The translations under genes and the position numbers were made by a program. The notes below the pieces were generated by a model that saw only the letters and a list, made by a program, of their open reading frames with translations, was not told the origin of the DNA and did no database searches. A DNA stretch of 64,000 nt from Setophaga petechia (taxonomy: Eukaryota > Chordata > Aves > Passeriformes > Parulidae). This document shows, one piece after another, positions 1-12,130 of the stretch (the stretch's first letter is position 1; each line of letters begins with the position of its first letter). The stretch covers positions 13,766,503 through 13,830,502 of the forward strand of contig JANCRA010000007.1 in the NCBI GenBank assembly GCA_024362935.1, read 5' to 3'.

Positions 1-2639
1 ATTGGAGGTTATATTTGTCTCTGCAAACCAGCACCTGCAGAAGCAAAGAGAAATTCATACTAATATTCACAACGCTATGTAAACCATAAAGCATCTCCAA
101 GTGGTTATTTTACAAATAGCTCTAAGATAACAAACCTCTGTCAGTTTATTCTTTTGAGCTTTAATCATTCATATTCTCATAAAAGCTGTGATAATAGGAA
201 TCTGAAAAATGGACAATATGCAACATTATATGGCCTATGCATTTGGAAGCATATCTGAGCACCCAACTGGAGGCACTAATTTTGCAGTAAGATCTAAAAA
301 ACAGTCCTTGAGAAACTGCCAAGGACGCGCATTAAGGGATCTAAAGCTGACAAAACAAAACACTTTAAAAAACCTAAAATATTCTGCATGTTAAAAGCAG
401 TAACACGGCGTAAATTTAAATCCAAAAAATCATATTTATCTTCTGAGGTTTGGAACTTATTTTTTGTTTTACCTGTATTTGCTCACTTGCCTCAAAGGTA
501 TCTCTATTCTGATTTTAGTTAACTACACTAAATGTAAGGCAGCATCTGGACAAAACCACTAAATGGAAAGGCATCACTTCCCCCAAATGTGAACAGATGA
601 TAACGGGACCCAGTGAGTCTGGAAAACACACTGTGGCTCTTCCTCCAGAGACCTTCACCTTTTCAAATGGCTTTGTCAACTTGCACATTGGAAACCTGAA
701 TCTTGTTAATCAAGGCTGTATAAGTTCATTGCCAGAGTGTCTTTCAAAACCCTAAAGAGTTTTTTTATGTGAAGATCTTGAGATATCAGAAGGAATTACC
801 CCAAATGCTAGGTGTCTAACTTACATAAAGGTTACAATCTTGATTATCTCACTCACTGGAGCCAACAGACACATTTAGAGACTAGATTTCAGATACTCAG
901 GGAAGGCTTCAGCACAGTTAATAACTGGACAAAGTTTGAAATAATTAAGGTTCAGATAATCTGAATTATTCTACACACAACGTTGAGATTATTTCTCTTT
1001 CTGTACATATCCTGTGATCCTCTTGAAATTAAAATCTTTCAACAGTTCAGTACTAAAAATTGCACTTGCAGAGCTATATTAGATTGAGCTTATATGATTG
1101 TGTGAGAGTTTATATCTAAGAGGATACTTAGGCATTTTTGTTCTTGCACTGGTTAATGGGCAAATTTGGGTGCAAAATGCCACACAGAATAAAAAGCACA
1201 TAAAGCAGATGATTTTTTTTCTTCAATCCCTTTTTAAGGAGAACTGTTGATGAAACATCTTTAATGTGAGTAGTGGTAATTAAACTTCACTCTTCTTCTT
1301 AGTTCTGAAGATTAGGCTTCCAGGGGAAAAAAAAAAAAAAAGAAAAAAAAATCACTCTTAATGTTGCCTTCAATTGCTATTAATTCAAGATTTTCTCTGT
1401 TGGAAAACCTTTTGTATTAGTTCTCTAATACTGCATATTGTCTACATCAGCACCGATACCAGCCTGCTTTGCTTATGGTACAAGCCAAGAAGAAAAATAC
1501 TGACAATATTCAGTATTCAAACCAGAAATCCATTTTTAACCTGGCAAGAATAACCATAAGAATAAGCTGGAAGACATAAATTAATTGAATGTGAATCAGT
1601 AAATGAAGGAAGCAGCTCTATCTGCAACTAGGAGGCAAATTCTCCCTTTCTGACCAGAAGATCATAGGAGCTGCAGATGCCACACACACAAAAATAATCC
1701 CTCTCAACTTTCTCTTTACTGTGTGTCTGGAGAAGTAGAGACATTCTATGCACTCCCTAGTCTTCTGACCACTGCTAATAACACAGAATTCTCAGAGAAA
1801 CTGCCTTCTTCCACCTAAGTTACCCAGTCTCAAGTTCATCAGCATCATCCAAGCTCTTGATTTTGGACACAGGAAAAAGAAGAAAAAAATTCAGGATGCA
1901 GCCCAGGTCTTTCCATTTGAATAAGCAGGCCAGCAAATAGGCAGATGGCAGGAGCAAAACATATGAGAATTAATAAACCATTACACAATGCTTTTCATCC
2001 AAACATGTGCAAGTGGGTAAACAGAAAGTTCATAATCACTATTCCAATCTTAAAGGTTAAGGCATGCAACTCATACAGAAATGAAAACACTTATCCCAGG
2101 AGGCCAGCAGCAGAACTGAGAATAGAGGCAGCAAGGAAATGTGCATCTCCAGTCCTCATATCCCTGTTCTGTTCTGAATTATTCTCTTCATCCTTAGAAA
2201 TAAACATGAAGCACCTGCTTTTTTCCCCACTCCTACTGAATATAAAGTTATTTTAATGCTTTCTAAAATCCATCCTTCTTAGTCTAACTCTGCTATTAGT
2301 GTAAGGTTGATAAACAAAATATAACTATTGAGTCAAAACATGAGGAATTATTTCTTACAATATTGATCTTAACAACATCACTGGCTTGTATGTTATACCA
2401 TTTAAATATATTTTCCAATCATATCAATATGCTTACATAGGGCTTCTAAGCCACAAATATGTGTAATTCATAAGAGTGTGACACTTTGGTGAGAGGATGC
2501 AAATGAGAGCAAGCAGCACAATCCAGACAGAGAAACCTCATCCACCCACAAAGATGGGTTGTGCAATGTCACATTTTCCAGCCTATTTCTCTTAAACATG
2601 TTTTGCACTTTCTAGAGCTAAAAATAACTGTTACATTAG

Positions 2640-2900
2640 AAAAAGAGCGGTGTCAGAAACCAGTGCTTGGCTGGTTTTCTCTCCCCCAGACACACCATTC
2701 TTTATTTTTGATAGAAACAATTTATCTGTAGCTTTTCAGACACATTTAACACAGCTGTTAAATGGCCATATTTAATATGAAATAAGCAGAAAACTGTATT
2801 TATTTTGTTTTGTGCAGATCTAATCACATCAATTCTGCTTTTACTGACATCCTTCTTTATCAAGTGGCTGAAAGAAATCTCCCAGCTGCAAAACTAGAGA
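2640..2900. promoter_or_regulatory. possible conserved noncoding element
   Basis: A complex, non-repetitive stretch rich in motifs common in vertebrate developmental enhancers. It has an E-box core CAGCTG next to a CArG-like ccatatttaa (near 2750-2780), AT-rich homeodomain/MEF2-like cores, and a second CAGCTG near 2884. No reading frame is maintained across it. The enhancer idea is inference from texture only; conservation was not tested. Confidence 0.18.
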
Positions 2901-5772
2901 GGGTAGAGTGACTTTAAAAGTGAATACATAAGTGCACACACCTAGACATTTTTTTCATCTGTGTGTTTAATAAGAATAAGCATTTATTGTGTAAGTTACC
3001 ACACTGGAAAAGCAGTGCAACAATAAATCTCCCCTCTTCATAAAGAGAGATATCATCTTCACAAGACCATGTTTTGTTTTACCTCTTATGACATGATGAC
3101 AAAATTAAAATGAACCTGAAAACAAAGCTATATGTTAAAAACTGGTTGTTTTTTTTTTTTTGTAGAGACCTCTAAGTCCTTTTAAAATAATTAACCCTTG
3201 ATACATAGAAGTTAAACATGATTACTTCTCCAGAATTTTTCACACGAGTCCAGCACACCTAGTCCAAGCATCAGTTGAAAAATCAGTTCCATGGGTCTTT
3301 TTCTTTATTATCGATATAACACAGAACAGTCTTAGACACATTCCATATATATTGAAGTATACAGGAGTTGTTACTATTCCTTAGGAAAAAGGAGATATGT
3401 ACCTTCTTCTTCAAACTGGGTACCTTATTTAGTGTTTCCATAAAAACCCAATTGAAAAATTCATCATATATCAACATATACCTGTGCACTGAAATAATTA
3501 ATGGTGTGAAGCAAAAGTCACCAAACAGTGCCACCTGCTGTAACCTGCCCAACGGTGCCAGCCAACAGGCCTGTTCACCTCCCGAAATCAAGTACTGCAC
3601 AGCCAAACACCTTCATTCAAAGGAGGCACTAAACAGCTATAGAGAGAAAGGAACAAAGAAACAATCATTTAACAGGGCTCTGCTGGATTCAGAGTGATGC
3701 AAATAGTCTGTTCCAGCGTCTATCTGTTTTGTAGTGCCACCCAGATCAGTGAATAGGCAGCAATCTGCTTTAAAAAAATCCTCATACAAACCCTGATCCT
3801 CATAGGCTGATACTGATAGGCTTCCAAGTGAATGGCCTTAGGACCTTAACCTATGAGCATCTCATTAATAAGTGTGATATGTTACTACTGAGATTCTAAC
3901 AAGAACCTCCTACAGGTTCCAGATTAATAGTTTCACAGTTGAAGAGACAGAGCAAATTGTACTGCCATGACCTGCGTGTCACAGAAATCAACAGCAAAAT
4001 TCCCAAGAGGTTTATACAGTACTTAAAAACAACTAAGATAAAATTTCACTGTAAACTATAAGACAGGGCTGTAGGAAACCTTACCCTGGGTATATATATT
4101 TTGTGGTGATGAGAATGAGACAAATAATTAGTCAAAACATTACAATATATTCAGGAGATACCTGAACCTGAGTGTGTCCAAAAAACAATATGATTAATTC
4201 CTAAAATAGCCACAGCTCATGAGAGAGACTTTATTTTTAAGGTGGTCTTCCTACAAATTTCACAGGATCCTGAGAAACAAGCATAGCAGTTCACACAGCA
4301 GAAGATGAACTGATGTAGTTGAGTTCACACACAGAGTCAAAAATAAAACTAGGTTTCTTCATGTCCATGATGACAAAATCTACCCTAACACAAGCAAAGT
4401 GAGCTAAATGTATTGAAACAACAGATTCACCCTACACCTGGATAAAATGCTTTCTACACTTTCCTAAATGTCTTAGACTTGAAGCTGACCAAACTGATCA
4501 GGTTGACATCCCATCTTAGAGCAGAGTAGTACTCAGCACTTTCTTTCACCACTTGGATCCTTTACCTGGGGCCAAGAGTTCCTCCTCTGCCAAGCTTTAC
4601 AATTGCTACAAGCCATTTGATCACCACCACCTCAGAAGTTAATCAAGTTGCTCAGCAGAAGCATTTCAACTTAGCAGTTAACCAAACACAATGTGAATGA
4701 AATTAGTCAAAATGAATAGAAAATGCTGCATTAATGTAAATTTTTATTAACAGAACCAAGGATATTTCAGTGATACTTCTATCACTAATTTTTGAAGCAC
4801 ATCTCTACATGACTTAATTTTGTAAAAATAGATTAAGTGCTGATTGATTTGTATTTTGTAAATCACCATGAAATTGCAGTTCAAAGTGTCATGTCACAGG
4901 TAAAATTGAAAAGCCACAGCAGTAATGACAGTAATGAAAAAGCATCCATTAATTACTTGTACGCTTATCGTGTAATTTTTTTTTTTTTAAAGGCACTGCT
5001 TTTCAGTCTTGTGAACTGGCTTCACTCAATAAAGATAGATCAGGTGAAAATACTGGAGAGAGAGATTTTTCATATATCCCTAAGGAGCCCTTCTCCTTGG
5101 CTCACTGCAAAGGAACTCTAAATCAAGTAGATACTGAACTGAAGGCTGCTACAATATCCCCTACACAGTTATTCATATTCTGAATAACTCAGCTCTAAGC
5201 TCTCATATCTTTTCACTAGGTGAGATCTAAGCCTTCAGGCTTTCCATGTCTCTGCACTCTTTCAAGCCCTATTGCTGTGACCAAGTATAAAATTTCATGC
5301 TGCTATGATACAAAAGTGTTTGCACAGAAATTAGCCTTTCCACTAACATCAAAAAATACCAACATACAGCAATTGCAGGTAAACTATTTCCTTGGAAACT
5401 CATGTGATGAAAAGATTGTTCATATTGTTCATACTTGGAGTTCAGTACTAGACAGCTTCAGAGCACTTGGGCTTGTTAACACTTGGCACAGATTAGCTCC
5501 TTCACATAAGATTATGGAAGTATTTTTTAGACTTTAAAGGAATTCAAACTGAAAACATCCTTGCAAAACAACTAAGTTCTAATATTTTAATACAGATGGA
5601 TGAACTGATGAGGCATTGAAACATTAAAGACAACATCCTTAACTTTAGGCAAGGTAAAGCATACAACTCCTAATTCATGCATTTGAGGAAAGAGTAACTG
5701 AACACATGACCTTACAGATCAAAATGTGGTGAAAAAGTTTCAAAGTCCAGTGCTAAATCCAAACCCCCAATT

Positions 5773-5793
5773 AAAAAAAAAAAAAAAAAAAAA
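5773..5793 (+). repeat. poly-A homopolymer (A21)
   Basis: An uninterrupted run of 21 adenines, the longest homopolymer noticed in the window. No retrocopy is evident upstream, so there is no reason to call it the tail of a processed pseudogene. It is probably a length-variable mononucleotide microsatellite. Confidence 0.9.
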
Positions 5794-8700
5794 CAACATT
5801 TGAGCATTCTGTCTGAAGCATCAATTAAATGAAAAAAATAATTTAAAATAATCCAAAAATACAGTTCCATAATTATAGCTTTCAGGTTATCTTGAAAAGA
5901 CAAACGTCAAGTTTTGTTTTTCTTTTTGATGGCACCAGTGACCCAGAAATCACACAATGCTGTAGTGAAAGATGACTCACTTGGCAATTGCCACAGCATC
6001 CCGTATTCAGGAGTGCTGAAGGGTAATCCAATGCAATTATTAAAAGTGCCCAAGGTAGACACTAGTTTCATATTAGCATGTATTATTACGTGTACCTATA
6101 TAAGTACGCGTGTACAAATCCAGCAGAGAAACTTTCAGCATTTTTCTCCAGCTTAGTGTGTGCCAACAGGACTGCAACAGATACTGGTACTTAAACCCTT
6201 CCTTATCCCAACTTCATAGAACAAAATGGTGCTTAAAACATTTGCTTGGGGTCTTACCCCCTATAAAAAAGTTTATTGGTACCTTCATTGTCACACTCAA
6301 GTCACTTCCAGCCAACCACCTAGAAAAAAGCAAAAAACTTGAAGAGTATTTAGTGAAAAGGCTGCTTTCTATGGCTTGTACAAGGGAATGAAATTTTGTG
6401 TGTGTTGAAAACAGTGTTACTTAGAAAACCTAAGTAGACAAACCCTGCAAGTTGTAATGAAAATATATTAATTCTTACTATACAAGGTAACTGGATTTCA
6501 AGGGAAAAGTTGCAAACTACAATAAATTTTGCAACATCCATTCAAACAAAATTACTATTGGGATAAGTAGCAGACATTTTTCCTGTTACATGCCTCCAAA
6601 TTAGAAAAAAAAATTGAAAGACCCCTTTTATTAAACGTATATCAGATACACCCAAGACTAAGAACATGAAAAATTTCAGCTAAAATTTCTGAATATTTCA
6701 CTAAGCCGTTACCCATAGTATCATAAACTACATGCTTAACTCCTTTATCAAGACTGTATCAAGAGAGCAGAGACATAAAAACTATACAGCTGCATATAAT
6801 CCACATTGCCACCCATCTCTGCACCACTTCTAAAAATATCCATCTGTATTCAACAATTAAATACAAGAGATTCTTCAATGCTACCTAGGATCAATCTTAA
6901 AGTACATGTATTCATCTGCAGCCTAGGAATATAAAGATGGCTCATAGATATGCAGGTTGATACTCTGACTTTAGAACCTATCCAATGAACACTATTTTAA
7001 ACACCTTCAGTAATACGTCACTTAAAACAGTAAATAGTTTTTGTCACATTCATGCACGAAAAACAATTTCAATTGGAACAAATTCAAAAAGGACCTATTA
7101 CAGTGATTAGGAAAATGGGAGTGTCAACGAAGTGTAGATAAGAGTGAACAGCTTTATTTTGCTAGAAAAATAAATGCTGAGAAAGAATATCTGACTTCAT
7201 AGTATAATTATCAAGGAGGGATAAAAACCACTTAGGACAGATTACAGATCGAATGGCTTTACTTTAGTCACACATATTATCCCAACTAGTCCTACGAGAG
7301 CACTCTTTCAGAGTAGCCAGTACAAGAAATATAACACTGTTTTTAAGATGAAGACAGAAATTATCTTCGTATTCGAATCCACGTGTATCTGATGTGGTCT
7401 ATCAAAGAGAGCACTTAAAATGCAACTGGATTATTATTTCTTTTTCATTATCATTTCGCCTATGAATCCCCTACATCTGGCTACCTACAGAAACCTGGAG
7501 AGGAGACACTTCTCCCACAGTCAGCACAGCTTCAATTCTGCATGAAAGAATAAAAGAGGAAGAAAACCACTTCCTCTGAACAAGTGGAAACTGCATGCAG
7601 CTCTTTAAAGAATTTAGGTACTGATGCTTCTAACGACAGTAACATATTTCTATTACACCTAAAATTGAATTTTTCTACACCATTTTATCTATAATATTCT
7701 TTGTCAAGTTTATATTTGAAGAGATCATTTGCACTTTGTTTTGCTGTTGAGGATTTTTGAGGTTTGTTTGTTGCTGTTCAGTGCTTTTTATTTTACTCTT
7801 ACTTTTGTAGTGCTGCAATTCAAAGAACCATCTAGGAACTAAATTAATAAATCCATTGAACCCCATTATTACTACAGGATCCACAGACATATTTTCAGTT
7901 TTGTTAACATATTTCTTACAGTCATATCATAGGGAAACTATGTACTCTATACATACGTTTATGGGTATGTAGCTATCTATGCATGCCAAAGATACTCTGT
8001 GGATTCCTCTAAAGTAGATGCCCACTTTAAAATTACTTAAAATTACTAGGCAGGGTGCTTGGTGAGCCAGTCTGAAAGTCCTTCCCAAACTTGCTAAATT
8101 ATTCAATAGTCAGCTTACAAGAAGAGAGTTGTTATGGAGCATGATACTTTTAGCACACTCCTACAAGATATCCATGGTCTAGTAGGGAAATTAGCAAATT
8201 ACCTGGCAGCTAACTTCAAAGACTACTAGCAGGTTGAAATAATTCCTGCCTCCAGTTTGCCTCCAGCAAACTAGCTCCAGATTTCTCTCAGCAACAAAAT
8301 GTACAATGTTTGTTCAAGATTTGATTTGTTTGTGGCTAAGCTTCTTTCTCTCACTGCTGAGGCACTATGTGGAAAATAAATTTAGAATATGAGTTTGCAG
8401 TTAGGTAATTGGCAGCAAAGGGGTATCAACAACTGCAGTGAACCACCATTTAAGTCAGGATTCACATTTATGATTTGTACTACAATTGTTAAAAATGTTC
8501 ATCTTGACTGTAAGTAGCAGTTCAAAGAAAACAATTTATTAACAAATACAAATATATGTTTCCAGATACAAATACAGTGTTAGAGTAGTTGATTTTAATT
8601 GCAAACTCCTATTCAGTTGCTACAAATCAATATTTCTGATTATGGTCTTAAAACCACAAATGAGCTGTTAATTTTTACTTCTCTGTTACAACAGTGACAA

Positions 8701-11469
8701 TTACTGCACTCATGAATACTTTTATGCGTGTCAAAAAGAGCTACTTCAATTCCTGACTCTTTACAAAGCAACTTGAGAACACATTCTCCAACAGCTGCTT
8801 TCTTGAAAGGACGAGTAAAAAGAAAAAGAATTAAGCAGAAATCGTGCTTTTAAAAAAAATTAAGACCATGAGGCTTTGTGTACAATTTGCAAGGTTCTAT
8901 GCTTCTTCAAACTACTTGGAAAACAACCTGCAAGATAATGAACAGAAGCAACATCACTCCATAGTGAGTTCTAAAAAGCATATTTTGACCACTTACTGTG
9001 TTTTAAGACTATGGATATGAAAATTTTAAGAAACGGCATATGGGGCAGTCAGTGTCTGTACCAGAGAAATACAAGACTTAATTTACACCACCACACTGCT
9101 GCCTTGCTCTCTGGGGCAGAGACTGGTAGTACTGGGCACAAACACATCTTTTTCTTTTCAATCCTACTTGTCCCTTTGGTACTCTTATCTCAATTCTTCT
9201 CTTTGTCTTCCAATTTCAATTTTTTCTCACCCTTCACCTTTACCAAACTTTCTCACTTAACACCTCTATCTCAATTCATTCACCCATTCTCTTCCTTCCA
9301 ACCCTGCCAAGTTCTTTTTCTACATGTTTTCAAAGCAATGAGCTTTGTGTATCCTCTGAAAGTGGCAATCCACATAAAGATCACATTCCTCTGTTCAGCT
9401 AAGTGACCCAGAAAATAAATGGGGACATGATGTGTCAAGTCCAAATCATTAACAAACAGGCAGAGCTCTTCACCACTTTACTGTCTATGGACACAGACAA
9501 AAAAAAAAAAAAAAACCCCACACCCATTCCATGGAAAAATGTCAGCACCATCTTCAAGCCAGAAGTGCACAGATACTCAAATTACAAGTTCTGACTGTAA
9601 TATATCTACCTTAGCTATGAATGCCTAACCACATCTCTGGTCTTCTCTCTCTCTGCTCAATAGATAGCAAGAATGAAAATTATGTTAACCTTATGTGCAC
9701 TATAGAATAGGATGTAAAAATTAGCATGACATTATGTTTCCTATGTTTGTATAAGAGGTTTACACCAACAGGTCAATAGATCTAGGGACTCGCTGGTTTT
9801 GCATTAGTAAGTAGCTAGAGCAAATTACCAGAAGGGGAAATTCAATTAGCAGCTAGTGTTAGAAACAGCCAAGAGTGATGGTAAGCTGAAATTTTCTTCC
9901 AATAGTAATATTAGTGGCAATTTTTACTGTTTTGCCTTCCTGCTCCTGAAAATACTGAAACTGGCAACTGGTGCCATACGGATATGTCTAAAATAGCAAA
10001 GTAAAAAAAAAACTGGGGGCTTAGGAGATAGGGGGAGGGTGTTTTTCCAGTTGTTTTTTGTTTTGGGGAGGGGGAGTGTGTTTGTGGTTTTGTTTTCAAA
10101 CTGCAATGGTATCAAGTCAGGCTCAATAACCTTTTATAAGCACATACCTTCCAATAAGCTCCAGGAGGTTTTTAATCTTTTTTTTTTTTCTTTGAAAAGG
10201 GCATGATTTTCAGAAAGCACACATACAACTTTTGGTGCCATGAAAGTTCAAGGCAGATGTAAAAGATGCAGGCAGCGGATTCAGGATATTGCCAATTTGG
10301 CTACCATTTCCTGGCTTTATTCTCTCTGGCTGTTTTGTGACTAAGCCAGCCAAGTGGAAAATGCTGACAGCAAATAAAATCTACAGAGGAATGAGTATTT
10401 TCAGCCATTAGTTGTACCTTAGAAGAAAATTCAGTATCTGGTAAAAAATTATATTTTGTACAAGTTGTACTTAAAAAACATAATTGCCACAGGACTCATG
10501 CTAGAAAACACAAGACAATGTGGACACATTATCCTTTTTCAGCCAGACAGAGCAGGTATTCCAAGCCTTTGGCAAGAGCATGGCACCTGCTACATCTCCT
10601 CTAGTGCATTAAGCAGTCTCTGGAACCAGTGGCAATGTGCCACCTTCAGAAGGAAAGCCATCCATCAGCTGGACTGTTTCAGACCCACTTAGAGCTTATG
10701 TTAACGTGCACATGAAATGAAATCCAATTAGACTACAGCCTCCAAATTCAGAGCCAAACTTCCTATGAAGTTTAACCCCTTGTTTGCAAGGGAAAAACAT
10801 CTGCAATCTTAAGATGAATAATTCTTCTGTGATAAAGCCACATGTTGATTTTGAAATCTTTACCTCCAATTTCATGAATTCTGGGAAAACATTCTCACCA
10901 AACTCCAAGTGTCATGGGCAGGGGGTTGTGAGGTGTGGACATAATAGACAAAAAAGTAAAATGAATTTTTTATAAAATAGTACAGTGTTATCTCCCAGAG
11001 CAGCACTTCAGATTCCATATTTGTCCATAGCATTTTGCCTTACAGAAATTCAAATCAAAACCAAAACATCCAAGCTTATGCTCTCCCCAGAGGGCAATTT
11101 TTAAGCTGATTCTTTATATATTACAGGATCCTTCTCATTCCAAAAGGATATTCAAAGTGCTAGCTAGGTCTGATCTATAAAGCTAAGGCATATTTTAGCA
11201 CAAGCTTAATTTTAATATTTTTCAGGGTCCCCTTTACTACAGTAATCCTAATTTCAGTCAGTTTGAGGCATAGAAAGTTGGTTAGAGAAGTAACACCTTC
11301 TAGCAAGAGTGTTGTACAAAAGAAATATAAAAAGTATATTTTCATTCCTTTTGGGTTTTCTTTGGTTTATAGCATCTCCTAAGACTAAATGGAATGTATC
11401 ACCCTTTAGCAAAAAATTGCATCCTCCCTCTAACTACTAACGTTTGGGGTATTTTTATTTCAAAAAAGT

Positions 11470-12130
11470 TGCTGTGGTTTAACCCCAACAGGACACTAAA
11501 CACCACCCAGTTACTCATCTACTCCCTTACACAGTGGGACAAGAAGAAAAATCAAAAGAGTACAAGTGAGAAAACTTGTGGGCAGAGATAAAGCAAGTCC
11601 AATAAAAAGTAAAGCAACAGCCCACATGTGTGAGCAAAGCAGAACAAGGAATTGATTCACCACTTCCCATGGGCAGGCAGGGGTTCAGCCATCCCTGTGA
11701 AAGCAGGTCTCCATCATACACAATGAGGGCTTGGGAAAACAAACTCCATCACTTTGAATGTCTCTCCTTCCTCCTCTCCCCTCAGTTTCATATGTTGAGC
11801 ATGACACTATACAGCATGGAATATTCCTTTGATCAAGTGGGGTCAGCTGTTGTGGCCTCACAACTTGTTGCACCTCCAGCCTCCTTTCTGGCGGGGTGGG
11901 GTGAGAAGATGGAAAGGACCCTTTCTGAGGAAGAGGACTGAGGAATTTCTCAGAGGAATTGCTTTTCAGCAGTAACAAAAAGCCTTCTTATGGTATCAAC
12001 ACCATTTACAGCTTTTCAGCAGTAACAAAAAGCCTTCTTATACTATGAACACAATTTCCAGCACAAACCCAAAACACAGTCATACTAACAGTTATGAAGA
12101 AAATTAATTCTACCCCAGACGAAACCAGCC
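11470..12130 (-). mobile_element. solo-type endogenous retrovirus LTR, avian family A (copy 1)
   Basis: Read on the minus strand, this about 660-bp segment has the order of landmarks of a common avian ERV LTR. It has a 5' end with GCTGGTTTC then GGGGTAGAATTAATTTTC, a central region with a decayed CATATGAAA where a TATA box is expected, a block with CCCATGGGAAGTGG, then TTTATCTCTGCCCACAAG, and a 3' end with GGGGTTAAACCACAGCA. The copy near 35.6 kb shares these blocks in the same order, which independently supports a repeat family. The poly(A)-signal region is also eroded. No gag, pol or env coding sequence, primer-binding site or partner LTR was recognised beside it, so it is probably a solo LTR. 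The 3' end (left on the plus strand) is clearer than the 5' end. No target-site duplication was evident. Family identity is from memory; ERVL-like is a guess. Open frames here (11630-11941 plus; 11527-11742 and 11685-11978 minus) are by-products of the LTR. Confidence 0.8.
11961..12041 (+). repeat. 50-bp tandem duplication inside LTR copy 1
   Basis: A 31-bp block beginning gcttttcagcagtaacaaaa occurs at 11961-11991 and identically at 12011-12041, 50 bp apart. The spacer between the copies (about 11992-12010) resembles the start of the sequence after the second copy. The identity of the two blocks inside an otherwise decayed LTR suggests the duplication is younger than the insertion, or belongs to a subfamily. 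Confidence 0.9.

Larger units (their letters stand above)
1..11469. other. AT-rich noncoding DNA, no gene recognised
   Basis: About 11.5 kb with no convincing coding region. All open frames are short (131 codons at most), start at arbitrary ATGs and show no recognisable domain. Visible simple sequence includes an A15 run followed by A9 (1327-1351), T13 (3149-3161), A21 (5773-5793) and A17 (9499-9515). A long pyrimidine-rich stretch runs roughly 9150-9330, and a G-run cluster lies at 10015-10074. The stretch 2640-2900 looks enhancer-like and is listed separately. No clear transposon was recognised, although old decayed copies could be present. Intergenic or intronic status cannot be decided from the sequence. 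Confidence 0.7.

Noticed and set aside
9011..9406. 131-codon plus-strand open frame rich in F, L and S
   Set aside because: The composition comes from a pyrimidine-rich stretch; it is not a credible membrane protein.
11527..11978. Overlapping open frames on both strands
   Set aside because: They lie within an ERV LTR, which is noncoding, and have no recognisable protein.
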